Source: Homalodisca vitripennis
Taxonomy: Eukaryota > Arthropoda > Insecta > Hemiptera > Cicadellidae
Assembly (NCBI RefSeq): GCF_021130785.1
Contig: NC_060207.1
Coordinates: forward strand, 194,237,501-194,301,500
DNA: 64,000 bases
Reading direction: 5' to 3'
Position numbers and translations under genes: made by a program. The stretch's first letter is position 1; each line of letters begins with the position of its first letter. The notes under the pieces were generated by a model. The model was not told where the DNA came from and searched no databases. It worked only from the letters and a program-made list of their open reading frames with translations. Positions 1-12,900 of the stretch are shown here, one piece after another.

Positions 1-703
1 AGAAACATTTGTTTACATTAAAAATTTAGAAAATTATTATTGTTAAGTGCTTAATTAGTAGTGTAATGCAGATTGCAAAGACAAAGTTATTACCTAATTT
101 TAAATTTATATTGCACCAATGGTCAATAAACTATCTAATGCAAAGAAAATACTATTGAACGCTGTTATAAAAACCACCTCATTGTACAAAGCCGTGAAAG
201 TTTGTACATAAGGTAATCGAATTTGGTTAGACCGAAGGTAAATGAAAAGAGCCGAAAGAAGACGCTTTATGATCGAAATTGGTTTTCGTTGATACATTTT
301 CTTGATCGGAGCACAAGGCAAACTCCACAATAATACTGGAAATATCTTAGACAGAAAATTAATTTTAACAAACCGAATTTGATTCTTTATAACCAAAATA
401 GTTTATCGACATTCATCTATACAAAGTAATTATACTGAATAACTTATCAACACCTAGCAAAAACTACGAAAGACAGATCAGGAAATATTGTTCATACCTT
501 CATAATGCGCTCAAGAGGCTCACGAAGGAACGACTATCAATTATATCAGGAGTGTTTAAGAATGTGACAGAAAAAGAATAAGTGAATATAGTGTATTGTT
601 TTTCAACAGGATATTGCGTGCGAAGCCGCGGGAAACTGCTAGTTCTAAATATATATTACTAGCAGAATCAATCTGATCTAATCTTCTGATGTATGTTTTG
701 TAG
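1..703 (+). other. Intron sequence upstream of the first visible ModSP exon
   Basis: AT-rich. The exon at 704 begins with the third base of a codon after the acceptor ttttgtag, so this stretch should be intron. I searched it for LDLa-type cysteine patterns expected upstream in ModSP proteins and saw none. Confidence 0.5.
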
Positions 704-942
704 GATGAGCAAATCCTGTCTGATGCCAACACCCCCAAAACATGGTACTTACATGTCTCCAATGTGCTATGGGGACACTAGTCTTCTATCAGAGTGTGAG
801 GGGATCCCAGGAACCCCTGCTCGAGACTCCTGGACCCTCACATTTCTCTGTGACAAGGGGTACCAACCCTCCAACAACCAAACACTCTACCACTCCAAGT
901 GTGTCGATGGTCAGTGGTTGCCTGCGCTGCCTTCATGTTCAG
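704..942 (+). CDS. modSP: ModSP exon A: first visible sushi/CCP module
   Basis: Acceptor ttttgtag at 696-703, donor CAG|GTCTGC after 942. It encodes a CCP module starting KSCLMPTPPKHGTY and ending DGQWLPALPSCS, with the typical four-cysteine spacing and the W between the last two cysteines. It enters in phase 2 and leaves in phase 1, which joins the next exon in frame. Confidence 0.8.
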
Positions 943-3900
943 GTCTGCTATTGACTGCATAATCTGTGTTCTGTTTCATGTGGGAGGGACAGTGAAACAA
1001 TACATTTATCTGTTCATTTACAACCAAACCAAATACCTGTCAAACGACTTTTATTTACATTAATTAAATTTGCATAAATGGTCTGATTTAATTTCAATAA
1101 ACATTGAATCACAAAAAGTAACCGCTTCACCGGGACTTTTAACAGTGGCAAAAGTCTGATAACAGACTTGTATTAATGACTGACCTATATTATTAATATT
1201 TATTTTCTTACTGTCACCTATTCAATACTAAATATTAACTCCAAATCCTATATTCTGGTCCATGCCCTTTATATTGAAATTGTTCAAGTAACAAACACAT
1301 TTAAGAAATTTTTGTTAATCTAAAATTTTACAATTTCTAACAACATCAACTAAGATGATCATTCTTTAATGCCATCTAGTAACAGTAAGGAAACTAAGAT
1401 TTGATTAAAACTTTCAAAACATTGATATATTAGGTAAATCAGTTAAATTTAACTAATTGATCTCTTAGGGATGTTCAAACTTAGTTTTGTGTTTACAGTA
1501 TCTCTGGAAGATGGATGTACACAACCACGGAACCCTGCACATGGACGTTACACTGTGACATGTGGAGACACACAGTGCGCAGGGGTAGCTGGCTCGCTAG
1601 TTCCACGCGCGAATAAGCTCTCTCTCTCTTGTAACCCTGGTTACCGACCTGTGGAAGGCTACGTCATTTCCACTTGTACCGACAGGATGTGGACACCTCC
1701 TCCCCCTACTTGTGTTGGTAAGCTGGCGATGAATTATTGAAAAAGCCTGCATAATGTATTTCAAAGAAAGGAAAATTACATTACTTTTTTATGAACTGAT
1801 TAATTATAACTACTATATGGAGCTCACATGTGATGTAGGGAGAGATATAGGAGAAGTACATTAGATTTGAGTGAATCCCTCGAACTAGTCATTCCAAAAA
1901 TATGCTGTTATACTTTTCCCACCCCTCCCGTAGTGCCTCTGTACCCCAGTATCAACTCATTGTCCTCACTGCATTCATGTGTCTTATTCAACTTAAGAGT
2001 CATATTAGACGTTTTTAACAGTATAGTTAACCTAGTGCATTATTTAATGAGTACTCGTAATTTATGAAATACCAAAATTTATTGATAATTGTCGTATAAA
2101 TGAACTAAATTTCTTAATGTATGTATGGTAACTATTACAAAACAGACACAAACTATTTGTGTCTGCCAATACTTTTTTAATCCATGTAGTTTAAACGGAT
2201 GAAATAAATTGATAACTATAAAAGTTGCAATAAAATTAATAATGCAAAACAATGTTGCAATTATATTACAATAATTTCAAACATTATAATTATTATCTAC
2301 TAAAAATAGTCAAATAGATAAAAATAAAACAAGAATAACGGATGAAACAATATGATTAATAATACTATTATTAATCATATTAATAATTAATACAATTAAT
2401 AATTAATACAATTAATAATTAATACAATTAATAATTAATACAATTAATAATTAATACAATTAATAATTAATACAATTAATAATTAATACAATTAATAATT
2501 TATTAAATTATTTATTGTAATTACAAATTAAATACATAATGTTAATTTATTCTAAAAATTAAGTAAATTATTCAGAGTCTACCATACGCAATGTTTTTAA
2601 AAATGCATGAAAAAAGATTGACGGGGAGACCTGAAAGGCGGAGGACGCATTCCTCTCGCTACTCCACTTGTGAGTTTCATGAAATTGTGTTATTGTCCGT
2701 CTATCTGTATGATAACTCTTGATAGAATGGTGATAGAGACTGGAAACTTGGTACACGAGTTCATCTTGGTCCAAGAAACAACAATGTTGATTTTGGAGTC
2801 AAAAGGTCTAATGGTAGTCCATTTGTGTGATTGCCTGTCTCTCCATCTAATCGTTTGTGTGATAATTCTTAGAAGAAAGGTACTAAAGACTTGAAACTTG
2901 GTACCTAGATCTTTTAGTCTAAGAGAGAACTGTATTCCTTTTGGGCTCAAAAGATCAAAGGGCAGTCCATCCATCTGTCTATGTGCCCATCTATAATAAC
3001 TACCTACTTTGTTATGTGATGTCAGGTCCTTCAATATTCTGTTATATTGTAGCAAATACTTCTTTTTCACGTCTTTTTTTCAATACTTACCCTTCTTGCT
3101 TGGATAAAGAAACTGAAATGTACATAAGGGAAAAAATAATAGAAAATATAAAGGTTAATCTCTACCAGAGAACTATTAACTCTGAAACATCAGGCTGAAA
3201 ATAAATGCTTGTAAACCAACTGTAAATTACATTTGTTTGTAACTACATACTGTACTAATTACAACTGTAAATTACATAACCTAATTATGTGTTAGGTTAA
3301 TTATTTACCTGAAGAAGAGATCAGATTGCAGATCTTGAAACCTAGTATTACTGATTTTTTGTATCACTGAACGATGGCAAGTATTTGTAAAAATCCTTTT
3401 TCCTTCACAATCCTTCCATCATCAAAAAACAATTTTCAAACAAAGAAATTGAAATTACATTTCTGTAGTCTGAGCAATCATGCGATTTTTATGTTTAATT
3501 TGTTTCAGATGAGTCAAATAATACGATTCTCATTGATAGCCCAGATGTGAGGTAAAGTTTCATTTTAAAACTACTGTATTTTTACACAGTTAATTAGTAT
3601 ATTAAGTCATTTAAGTCTATAATTTGGCCTTAATCATGATAATATTGTTCAGGCTTAATATGATATTTATGTTATTTTGCTCAAAGAGAAGTTTTCCTTA
3701 GTGGAAACGTGATTGAAGAAAATAACAGTTGTCACTGATAAAGAAGGCAATTTTAAGTTAATTTGATTGTTTTGAAAGATGAGAATAAAAACAAAATACT
3801 TTCCAACTGCCATTAACACATTCGCTGTGGCTCTATGCTGAGTATGCTTAACCATCCAGTACACACTAGGACATCGTTGCAGTCAATGTTTGGATCCCAT

Positions 3901-6900
3901 CAAGTGCAATATTGGTTATAAACTGCAGTTTTTGTTTAGTAAATTTATAGTTTTGTATTTATTTTAGACACAAAATTCATACTCATTACTCAAACATTCT
4001 TCTTGATACAACTGCAAGCATGTCTAATCTTTCCAATTGTGAATATCAAAATAAATATATTAATTTGAAAAGCTGCAACTTACAAATAGCTTTATTTGTA
4101 CCCAAAAAAATTCCAAAACGCAATATCAAAAACTAATGTGTTTAAACATGCCCTTTAGTGAACTACAGGCCAAGTACAAGTCATGTGTGTTACCCCAGCC
4201 ACCACAGCATGGTTACTACTCACTCTTCAGCAATAAGTGTTTCGGTGTTCAACTGGCTTCACCTGCGTGTCAGAGAGCTCCCGGGGAGAAGGTGCCTCAC
4301 CTACAGGTACATTGTAAACATATTTTTTATCATTTCTTATAGTTCCAATAAAGACCCATAATTCAATTATTTGACAGTCCTATGAACCATTCATTTATCA
4401 CTAAAAAAAAAATTTTCATGAATATCTTTTTGTGCAGCAACAAATTTAAATCGGTTAATTGACATAGCTGGTTTAGATCAGATTCTGTAAGGCTAGAAAC
4501 TGGAAACCTCCACTAACTTTTGCTTAAAAGACATTTTATGCAGCTTACACAGTGACAGGGTATTTAGGAATAGAACTGCAATCTGACAAAATCCAATGGT
4601 GAAGAAAAATTAGTGAAGAATGGGTTAATAAAATTGACCTCACCTCGATAAAAGAGAAAACTAACTAATGCTTCCACAACAAACCAACTGAAGCCCACAA
4701 ATTGTGGACTTTCCAGATTCAGATTTATCAAACAGCCCTTTGAATAAGGAATCCAAGGAATATTCTCCTCAGTGGATTAAGCCTTTTGCCAAGATCTGTT
4801 CTGCAATATATAACCTCTAAGTCATGTATCTTGTAGTTATTGAGGCCAATAACATGTTAATCTTGGACATTTATCTCACATGGAATTACTGGATGGTGAT
4901 TTTGGATGATTCTCACTATATCACCAGTCTGGGACCAAAAATAAGGACATAAAAGTGTTTGCAGTTTAACATTGTGCTCATAAGGCAAAAGTAAAGATGG
5001 TTTTCTTTGCCCTTAAAAGATTGTTTTTGTTAGTCTGGTCCATTGGTTGTAATTCCATTTGCAATGGTCTCACAGGCTTGCTGCACTTTCTTGCTCAAAT
5101 TGTATTTATAAAGGGAATATCTCATTGAAACATGTTAGTAATCTATCCCTCTGATACTATTCCTTCAGCTATAGTAAATACCCTGTGCCACCATATCAAA
5201 AGAACCAATATCCAGTACCTCTAGAATAGCTTGTTATTTCCTATTTCCTAGGGAAGACCAATATATATATGTCCTATTTTTTTCATACCATAAAATCTGA
5301 ATTTTAAATATTATGTACATTTTAAAATAAGAAATAACCAAATCGTGAAGCCATTCTTATGTGAGATGCTCACCAATATATAGAATTTCCTTTTCTATTT
5401 ATAATAGATACTGAACACAAAATGGGCTAAAATGAATTACAATCCACTATTTGTGACTTATTTTACAATACAAACCAAACTAACTTTTTTACTCTTTTAA
5501 ATGAGTGTGTGGTGTCAATCTACTCTTCTACTATTGGTAGGTGGTGTCTGTCTCATGCGATGACGGCTACAGACTGGGAGGGATGAGTGGCGACAGTGTA
5601 ACGGCTCTTACCAGCTGTGACGACGGCAACTGGAGCCAGCCTTTCCCGGAATGTTATAGTACGTTTAGTTATTTTAAGTCTCATTGAAGAACTTCATAAA
5701 GTTCATATGTACTTTTAAATTTGTAAAGTATCCAAGAAGCACTATCTTTACACAGGTAACGCTGATGGATTGAAATTAAAACTCCTCCTTTATCTACCAC
5801 CCTCTCCTTTATAGTTGAATGTGTGGGCTTGAAGAATATGTGTCTAAGCTGTTGTAGCTCTTATGTGCCAATGACATAAACACCACTAATTTAGAGTGAA
5901 CTATTTGAAATACTATAAATGCGGAAGTGAAAGGATTGCTTATTAACATAAATAGAACACACAACAGGGATCATCTGGCTGGTTTGTACCTTCCAGTTGA
6001 ACCTACCACTGGACACAGCAAAAACCGAGGTGTCTCTTAAATCTGGGCAACCTTATAGATGTCCAGGAACCGCAAATGTCATCACTAACCGCAAATTTCA
6101 AGATTCTGGGGTTCAAGGGCAATTCGATAGGTCTAGTCTATTACGGGAGATGACTGTTGGAGTTGGTGGGGTTTGTTCCCTAACCTCAGAGGTTCTTGCT
6201 AGACTCAACAAGGGTGTGCCATCCCCTGCCTACTTTAACTGGGGAGGCTGGTTCAGAGTTAGCCTCCCCTTCTTTCGGGGGAGGCATGACTTAGTGCCCT
6301 AATTCTTTCTCATGGATCTCGATAGGAGGCGGCCCCTACTCACTAACCTTATCCATCCTGAATATCCTGTCACTCCGGAAGCAACACTAATGTTCTTACA
6401 GGACTAAGTGCAATTTATAAGCTTCTCGTCCTAAGGGAACAAAAAAAAAAAAAAACAAAACAACATAAATAGAATTATATAAAAAAGCAATTTTAGAAAG
6501 AAAATATTGAAATAAAATTGATTCCTATTGCAAAATCTCTTCTACAGTTGGTATGCTCACTACTTATGTGCTTATACTTATATGATGTACAGGATTGTGC
6601 CCGAATCTAAAGTCGCTGACAGTGGAGATGGAATGCTACCAAGGTCCCAAGCTTGTATCCTGTGATGCTCCCATGTTGCCAGGCTCCACAATCACCAGCA
6701 AATGTCGGTTAAACCACGCCACTGTAGATGACCCTAGAAACCTAGAGTGTCTAACCTCAGGACAATGGTCTGGCAGACTCCCATACTGTAAACCCAGTAG
6801 GTGACAATATTAAAGCAGAAATCAGTTATGATAAGCTAATTATCAAATAATATTCTTACTAAACTACTCTATAGTATTATCTTTAGTAAAGTAAAGTAGT

Positions 6901-9900
6901 CTTATTTTACCAGGCGAAGTTAGGGCTAAGAAGCCCTCTCTAACACTTAACCTGGGGACCAACAGCTTAAAGGTAACTTCCGAACCAACACTAATTGGGT
7001 GCGGGCAGGCGAGTTGCTTGGAAGGACTGGGTTGCTCAGCGGTCAGCCCATCCAAGCAGTAGCCACGCTCAACATTGCTTGATCCGGTTATCTTGCGATA
7101 ACCGTTGTACCCACTACACTGCGCCATTAACTTAGTCATGGTTAAGAAACAAGCAAGGGAATGTCTAAACAACTAACTTCAAACCGTAACCTACAAATTT
7201 ATGTTCTTCCACTTGTATATATTTTTGTGTTTAGTGCTTTTTGTTATAAAAATACTTATTTATATTTTTTAACTGATTGAATTTCCTAGTCAATAAAAAT
7301 TCTGTGATTATCACTGAGTTAGATTTATTACAAGTGCAAACTAAACTGGATTGTTCTAGATTATTTTTGTTTTCATCTTTGTATTACAATATTTATACAA
7401 TAATAATGTGATCCTTTTTTAAAATTCGTTATTTGTTCCTTAATCCAGCCTTCCTCTTCCAGATGTCTGTAAATTGTGTTTCATTCTTGATTTTCATAAC
7501 TTGATTCCTGGAGTCTCACTTTGATACAGTTGTTATGTAATGTTCTTAATGTATCTCTATCAGTTATAACATACATCCCCCTACCACTCCCAGTCGACTC
7601 TCTGGTTTTCATAATTGGACATCTTATTGTATGACTACATGTGTAATTCACCTCTTATGCTACAGTTCACAATGCTATCACAGAACACTCCTTTCAGTTA
7701 CGTTTTCACCACATTCATTTCCACTAAAACTATCCATATAACCCTTCCAGATGAGCTTACTTCTGACTGATCAGAACGTCAAGTAGAAATTAAACTTGAT
7801 ACAGCAAATTCTGTAAATTTTGCATACATCTGAGTAATCTGAGGATGCCCAGGAACAGTATGTCATTGACCACAGAGAAGGCACTTGGAGTCACTGGGTT
7901 TCTGTCAGCGCCAAAGACTGTTGGCAAGCATGTAGACCCTTTATCACCCTGTTTCAAATGGAATATTATGAACCATCTGTTTCCCTAATGTGGTAATGGC
8001 TGGAGCTGAGAGTATCCCACATTCCTCTACTCCATAGGATCTTGGTAGAAGGTGGTCCCAATTCTTCTCTAACCATAGCATAGATCTGAAAAAGAGGTCT
8101 GTTTGTTTCAACTGGTATAATATAAACAACCTCTTTTCCTAATGTGGTAAAGGGTTTGGCTGAGAGTATCCCAAATCTTTTTAGCCTCTGGATATTCTTC
8201 TCTAATCATCCTGAATGTCCAGAAGCAACAAAGAAGAACTTTCAGGTTTGAGAGGACAGCGGTTTACTGCTCCTTCCTCTAAAGAACATGCAAAATTCTG
8301 TAAATAGTAGCACTTATCCATTAATCTTTATATTGTTGAGAATACTTAGCCATATATTCTAGTAAGAATATATCTAACTAATTCCAGTACGGTTTATCCT
8401 AATATAGGCTACTGATTATTCCAGATTGTGGGCTGTCCAAACTACACAACTACGATATCGAGCCAACAGTGGTGGGTGGTACTGCTTCGCCCTTAGGCTA
8501 CTTTCCCTGGCATGCCGCTCTCTACCAGCAAGGAGACAGCGGCAAGTGGGAAAATAAATGTGGTGGCACACTTATATCTCCTCATATTATACTTACAGGT
8601 AACTTTCACCAGGTTTACATTTAATTAACATCTTGTGGCTTTTTCACAGATTAATATTTAACATGCAGGTAGTTTCTGTAGTGTTTCCTACATATTTTTT
8701 GATAAATTTAATTAATAAATAATTATGGGAGGAAGTATATACAAACATTTTTTTTAGAATATAAGTAGTATTGTTAACACATAGGTAAATTAAAAATGTA
8801 ATTTCTCAAGAAAGGATCAATGAACGTAGGTGATAGTACAGAAAGATAACTGTTTCCCTGGAATTCGACTACAATAACTGGTTACAGTAAGGTAGGACGG
8901 TTGACAATTAATTTCTTCAGCCTTATGATTGGATAGTTTATATAATTCCTTACCACTGTTGAACAACTATCCTTGTGCCACAGACCAACCTTTATTGGTT
9001 AAAGCCACCTTGTGTTGCACTCAGCGTTATAACAATTAATGCCTCCACTCTGCATTCTGCAGCATGTTTGTGTTGCATACACAGAACTCTCTGATACATG
9101 GTGATGAGGAGTCATTATTATACCAATAGATTAAAATAACCTCTACTAGCTAGAACTGTTTAATATGTATGTTCTTCACGCAGTCAATTATTTCATCATC
9201 TAACTGACAATACCATAAATTTCAATACAGGCTGGATCGAAAAAGATATTCATGAACAAATTACTCACCATAGAATTCTGTTATACATTCACCATTATTA
9301 ATATGGCCAAACTTAATAGCATTAAAATCTTCCACACCTCAATAGCCAACTTAGTAACAAATTCTCCTCGTGTTACAGCTGCTCACTGCGTCACGCAGCA
9401 GGCCAACAAGTTGAGTCCAAAACAGATTAAGGTAGCTCTGGGCAAGTATCACCGTGACTGGTACGCTAATGAGACAGAGACCGTCACGAGAGATGTGAGT
9501 AATTTAAGTCTATTTTATTTTATTACAAGAACAGACTGTTCTCCACTTTAACACCTTCACTATAGCACGAGACATACACCGAATTCAGAACTGCAGGGAT
9601 AGAAGGAAGTTGCTCTCTCACTTTGTTTATTTTTAAATATTATATTATTAAGTATTTTAGAATTGTGAGAAAGGAACAAAAGACTTCCATCTAACCTAGC
9701 ATGTAAATAAATTAGTACGTTAAATAAAGCTTTTGTTTAAGTGTTCATTTGATTTGAAATTTTTTAAGTAAAGGACTGAATGTAACAAGACATATTGAAC
9801 ATTACACAGGAAACATAAACATAAACAAACATTCTAATTAATTCAAACACATTCAAAGATCAATCATATTTAACAAGTTGAATGTGGCAGACACCTCACC

Positions 9901-12900
9901 GTGCAGGACAGGAGTGAGACTTATCGTTCTATAGAGCCGCAGTGAAGGTGTTAACTACATGTACTATAGCTAGACAGTTATTGTACTGCAGTTAACAGGT
10001 CTGAGGCCAACGCTTCACCATGCAGAAAAGGAGTGAGACTAATTGTTCTCACTCAGTATAGAGCTGCAGTGAAGGTGTTAACTACATGTACTATAGCTAG
10101 ACAGTTAATGTACTGCAGTTAATGGGTCTGCGGCCGATGCTTCACCACGCAGAAAAGGGGTGAGACTAATTTATTGTTCTCACTCAGTATAGAGCCACAG
10201 TGAAGGTGTTAACTACATGTACTATAGCTAGACAGTTATTGTACTGCAGTTTAACATGTCTCCGGCAGACACTTCACCGTGTGGAACAGGTGTGAGACTT
10301 ATCGTTCTCACTCAGTATAGAGCCGCAATGAAGGTGTTAACTACATGTACTATACCTATGGCTGTTAGATAACCTATTTTATACACTAGATGAGTTCTTC
10401 CGATTAAAAAACATTTTATTTTAAATTCCCGAATGCCATTGGCTGTATTTGAGTATTGTAGTTTATGTTTCCGTAACATAAGATATAATTAATCTAAGAT
10501 TTATAACTGACTTGGCTATATTTATAATGAAAGCTGTAATGAGACTTTATCAATGATCTTTATTTTATGGCAATAAAAAATGTTGATTGATTGTTGATTG
10601 ATATAGCTAGACAGTCTTTGTACTGTAGTTTAACACGTCTCCGGCAGACACCTCACCGTGCAGAACAGAAGTTAGACTTATCGTTCTCACTCAGTATAGA
10701 AATGCTGTGAAGGGGTTAAACCACTACTCTGTACAAAATACGGTAACTTAAGAAGAAGCTCCTTTCATTTTAGCCTGTGAATAATAATTTGATTCATGTA
10801 CAATTAACTTCTGAAGATACAAGATGTTTAGTAATGAACAGCACTGAGACTTAACTGTATATATGAGTTTTGAGTAAAATTGTATTACTTTAAAAATTAA
10901 ATATTTGTGGAGCTAACAAAACTAACATTAATATTTATTGATTTAATAATTCTTTCAGATAACCATTAAATCGGTAATGTACCTACTCTTGACCCATTTC
11001 CAGGTAAGAGATATTGAAATCCTACCCAACTACTTGGGACAGGAGTCTTTCCTGGATCTGGACATTGCTCTCATGGGTTTAGACTCCCCTGTGCCAGTTA
11101 ACAGTTTTGTCATGCCTGCCTGTGTGGACTACTACCTCAACCATCCTTTGCAACCCGATATGACTGGTTATGTGAGTATAATTCAGTTTATAACTAAACA
11201 AATTTTAGTTCCAGTGGAACTTGATTAATTGCAATGCTTCTCTTCCGAGGGAATTCCATAATAGATGGTGTGAGTTCATATGGAAGATAATCTATGTTTT
11301 TATTCATTCAAGAAATTATTGTATAATTAAAAGCAGATGAATATATGTTGTGTGTCCCATAAATCAGTTTTCTTTTGCAGTTATAAGACTACACCAGTAT
11401 CATTAACTCTATTACAAATTCAATTGTTAATTTATTCTGGAATGAATTTTAGTTTACAATAATAACATCTTATTTTTTATGAAACTTTTAAAACCCAGAG
11501 TGTCATATGTCTAGCTCGTAGGCTGGGGCAAGACCCTTGAGTGTGCCAGAGGAGAGAGTTGTGGGGACACAAGTGACACTCTGATGTACACCAACACATC
11601 GTTTCTGTCCTTCCGTCAGTGTTACGAGGCCATGCAGCGCATCAAGAGGCTTCCTTTCTCCCGGATCACCACCGACAAGTTCTGTGCTGGCAATGGAACA
11701 TGTTAGTATATTTATGTTCATAGTAGATTTTAGTATGCTACGTTCATAAAGAGCACATTAACATTTTGAGTTTTTCAGTAAATGTCCTACCTGATGGTTC
11801 CAAGAATATTTCAGAGATGATTTTCGATTAGCATTTGAGTAAGCTCTCTGTCACTATATCTTGATACATATTTAATGCAGTTTATTTAAAGTCTTAATTA
11901 TTTTTCTCCCAGAAAGTATAAAAAGTACAAAATTGTCTAGTTAGAAACATTTTTAAGCAAAGACAATCCAAACATAAATTTCTCACTGAGATCACGGACT
12001 AGGACTATTATCAGAATTCAATAATGTTTCAGTGGATCCTGTTCTTATAGTGAGACTTTTACGTTATTTCTTTTCTTGGACCTTATTTTCCATTCAAAAT
12101 TGTGTTTTTACTCAAGGAAGAAAACTTTTCACAATGCTCCCAACTCAAAAAATGCAAACTGTTTCTCCTCTGAATAAGTAAAAAATTCAAGCAATTTCAC
12201 TGTTTTTATCTGACACAGATTTCTTGAATATAAATTATATAATTTCATATAAATGAACTCATATGCTGTACTTGAATACATTTATGTAAAAAACAAGTGA
12301 AACCTGATAAGTGTCATGTAGGTCATTACAGTCGCGTTTTTTAAATAGATGGTTAATAGATCATTATATGAAATTGATGTTATATAGCTATGAGATTCCA
12401 TTTTTTAACTCTGGTATATATTATAGTCCGGTCAATTTAGCCAAAAAATAGGGGTAACTTTGCATTAATTCCCAGAAAGCTGAAAATTTGCATAGATGTT
12501 AGGGACAGCATTGTTATGAAATTGTGAAAAGTCCCTATCAATCCCATGTCTGCAAAATTTTTTATTCAAGGTCAAATTTCACAAAAATAGGTTTTTTTGA
12601 ATTTTTTAGCGAAACGGTTAGTTTTATAAAACAATATGTCAAACAAAAATTGTAGATCATGCAATTATCTACAAAAATGGTCCTTATGCTTTTTTTCATA
12701 ATACTAACCATTTTTGTGAAAAAACAATTACAAACTTTCTTAAGCTGTATTGTCCATAATAAGCACGACTAAGCTGCCTATGATATCATTGGGCGTGTAA
12801 TATAAGTAAAACTGTAAGTCTGCGTAACTAATACATTCATATTGACCGATAATTCTGAGAATATGATATTAAAAAAACATGTGCCCTTTGAACAATATCT

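Noticed and set aside
5997..6302. 101-codon frame in a ModSP intron
   Set aside because: Lies in a retroelement 3' fragment ending in poly-A; no recognisable protein.
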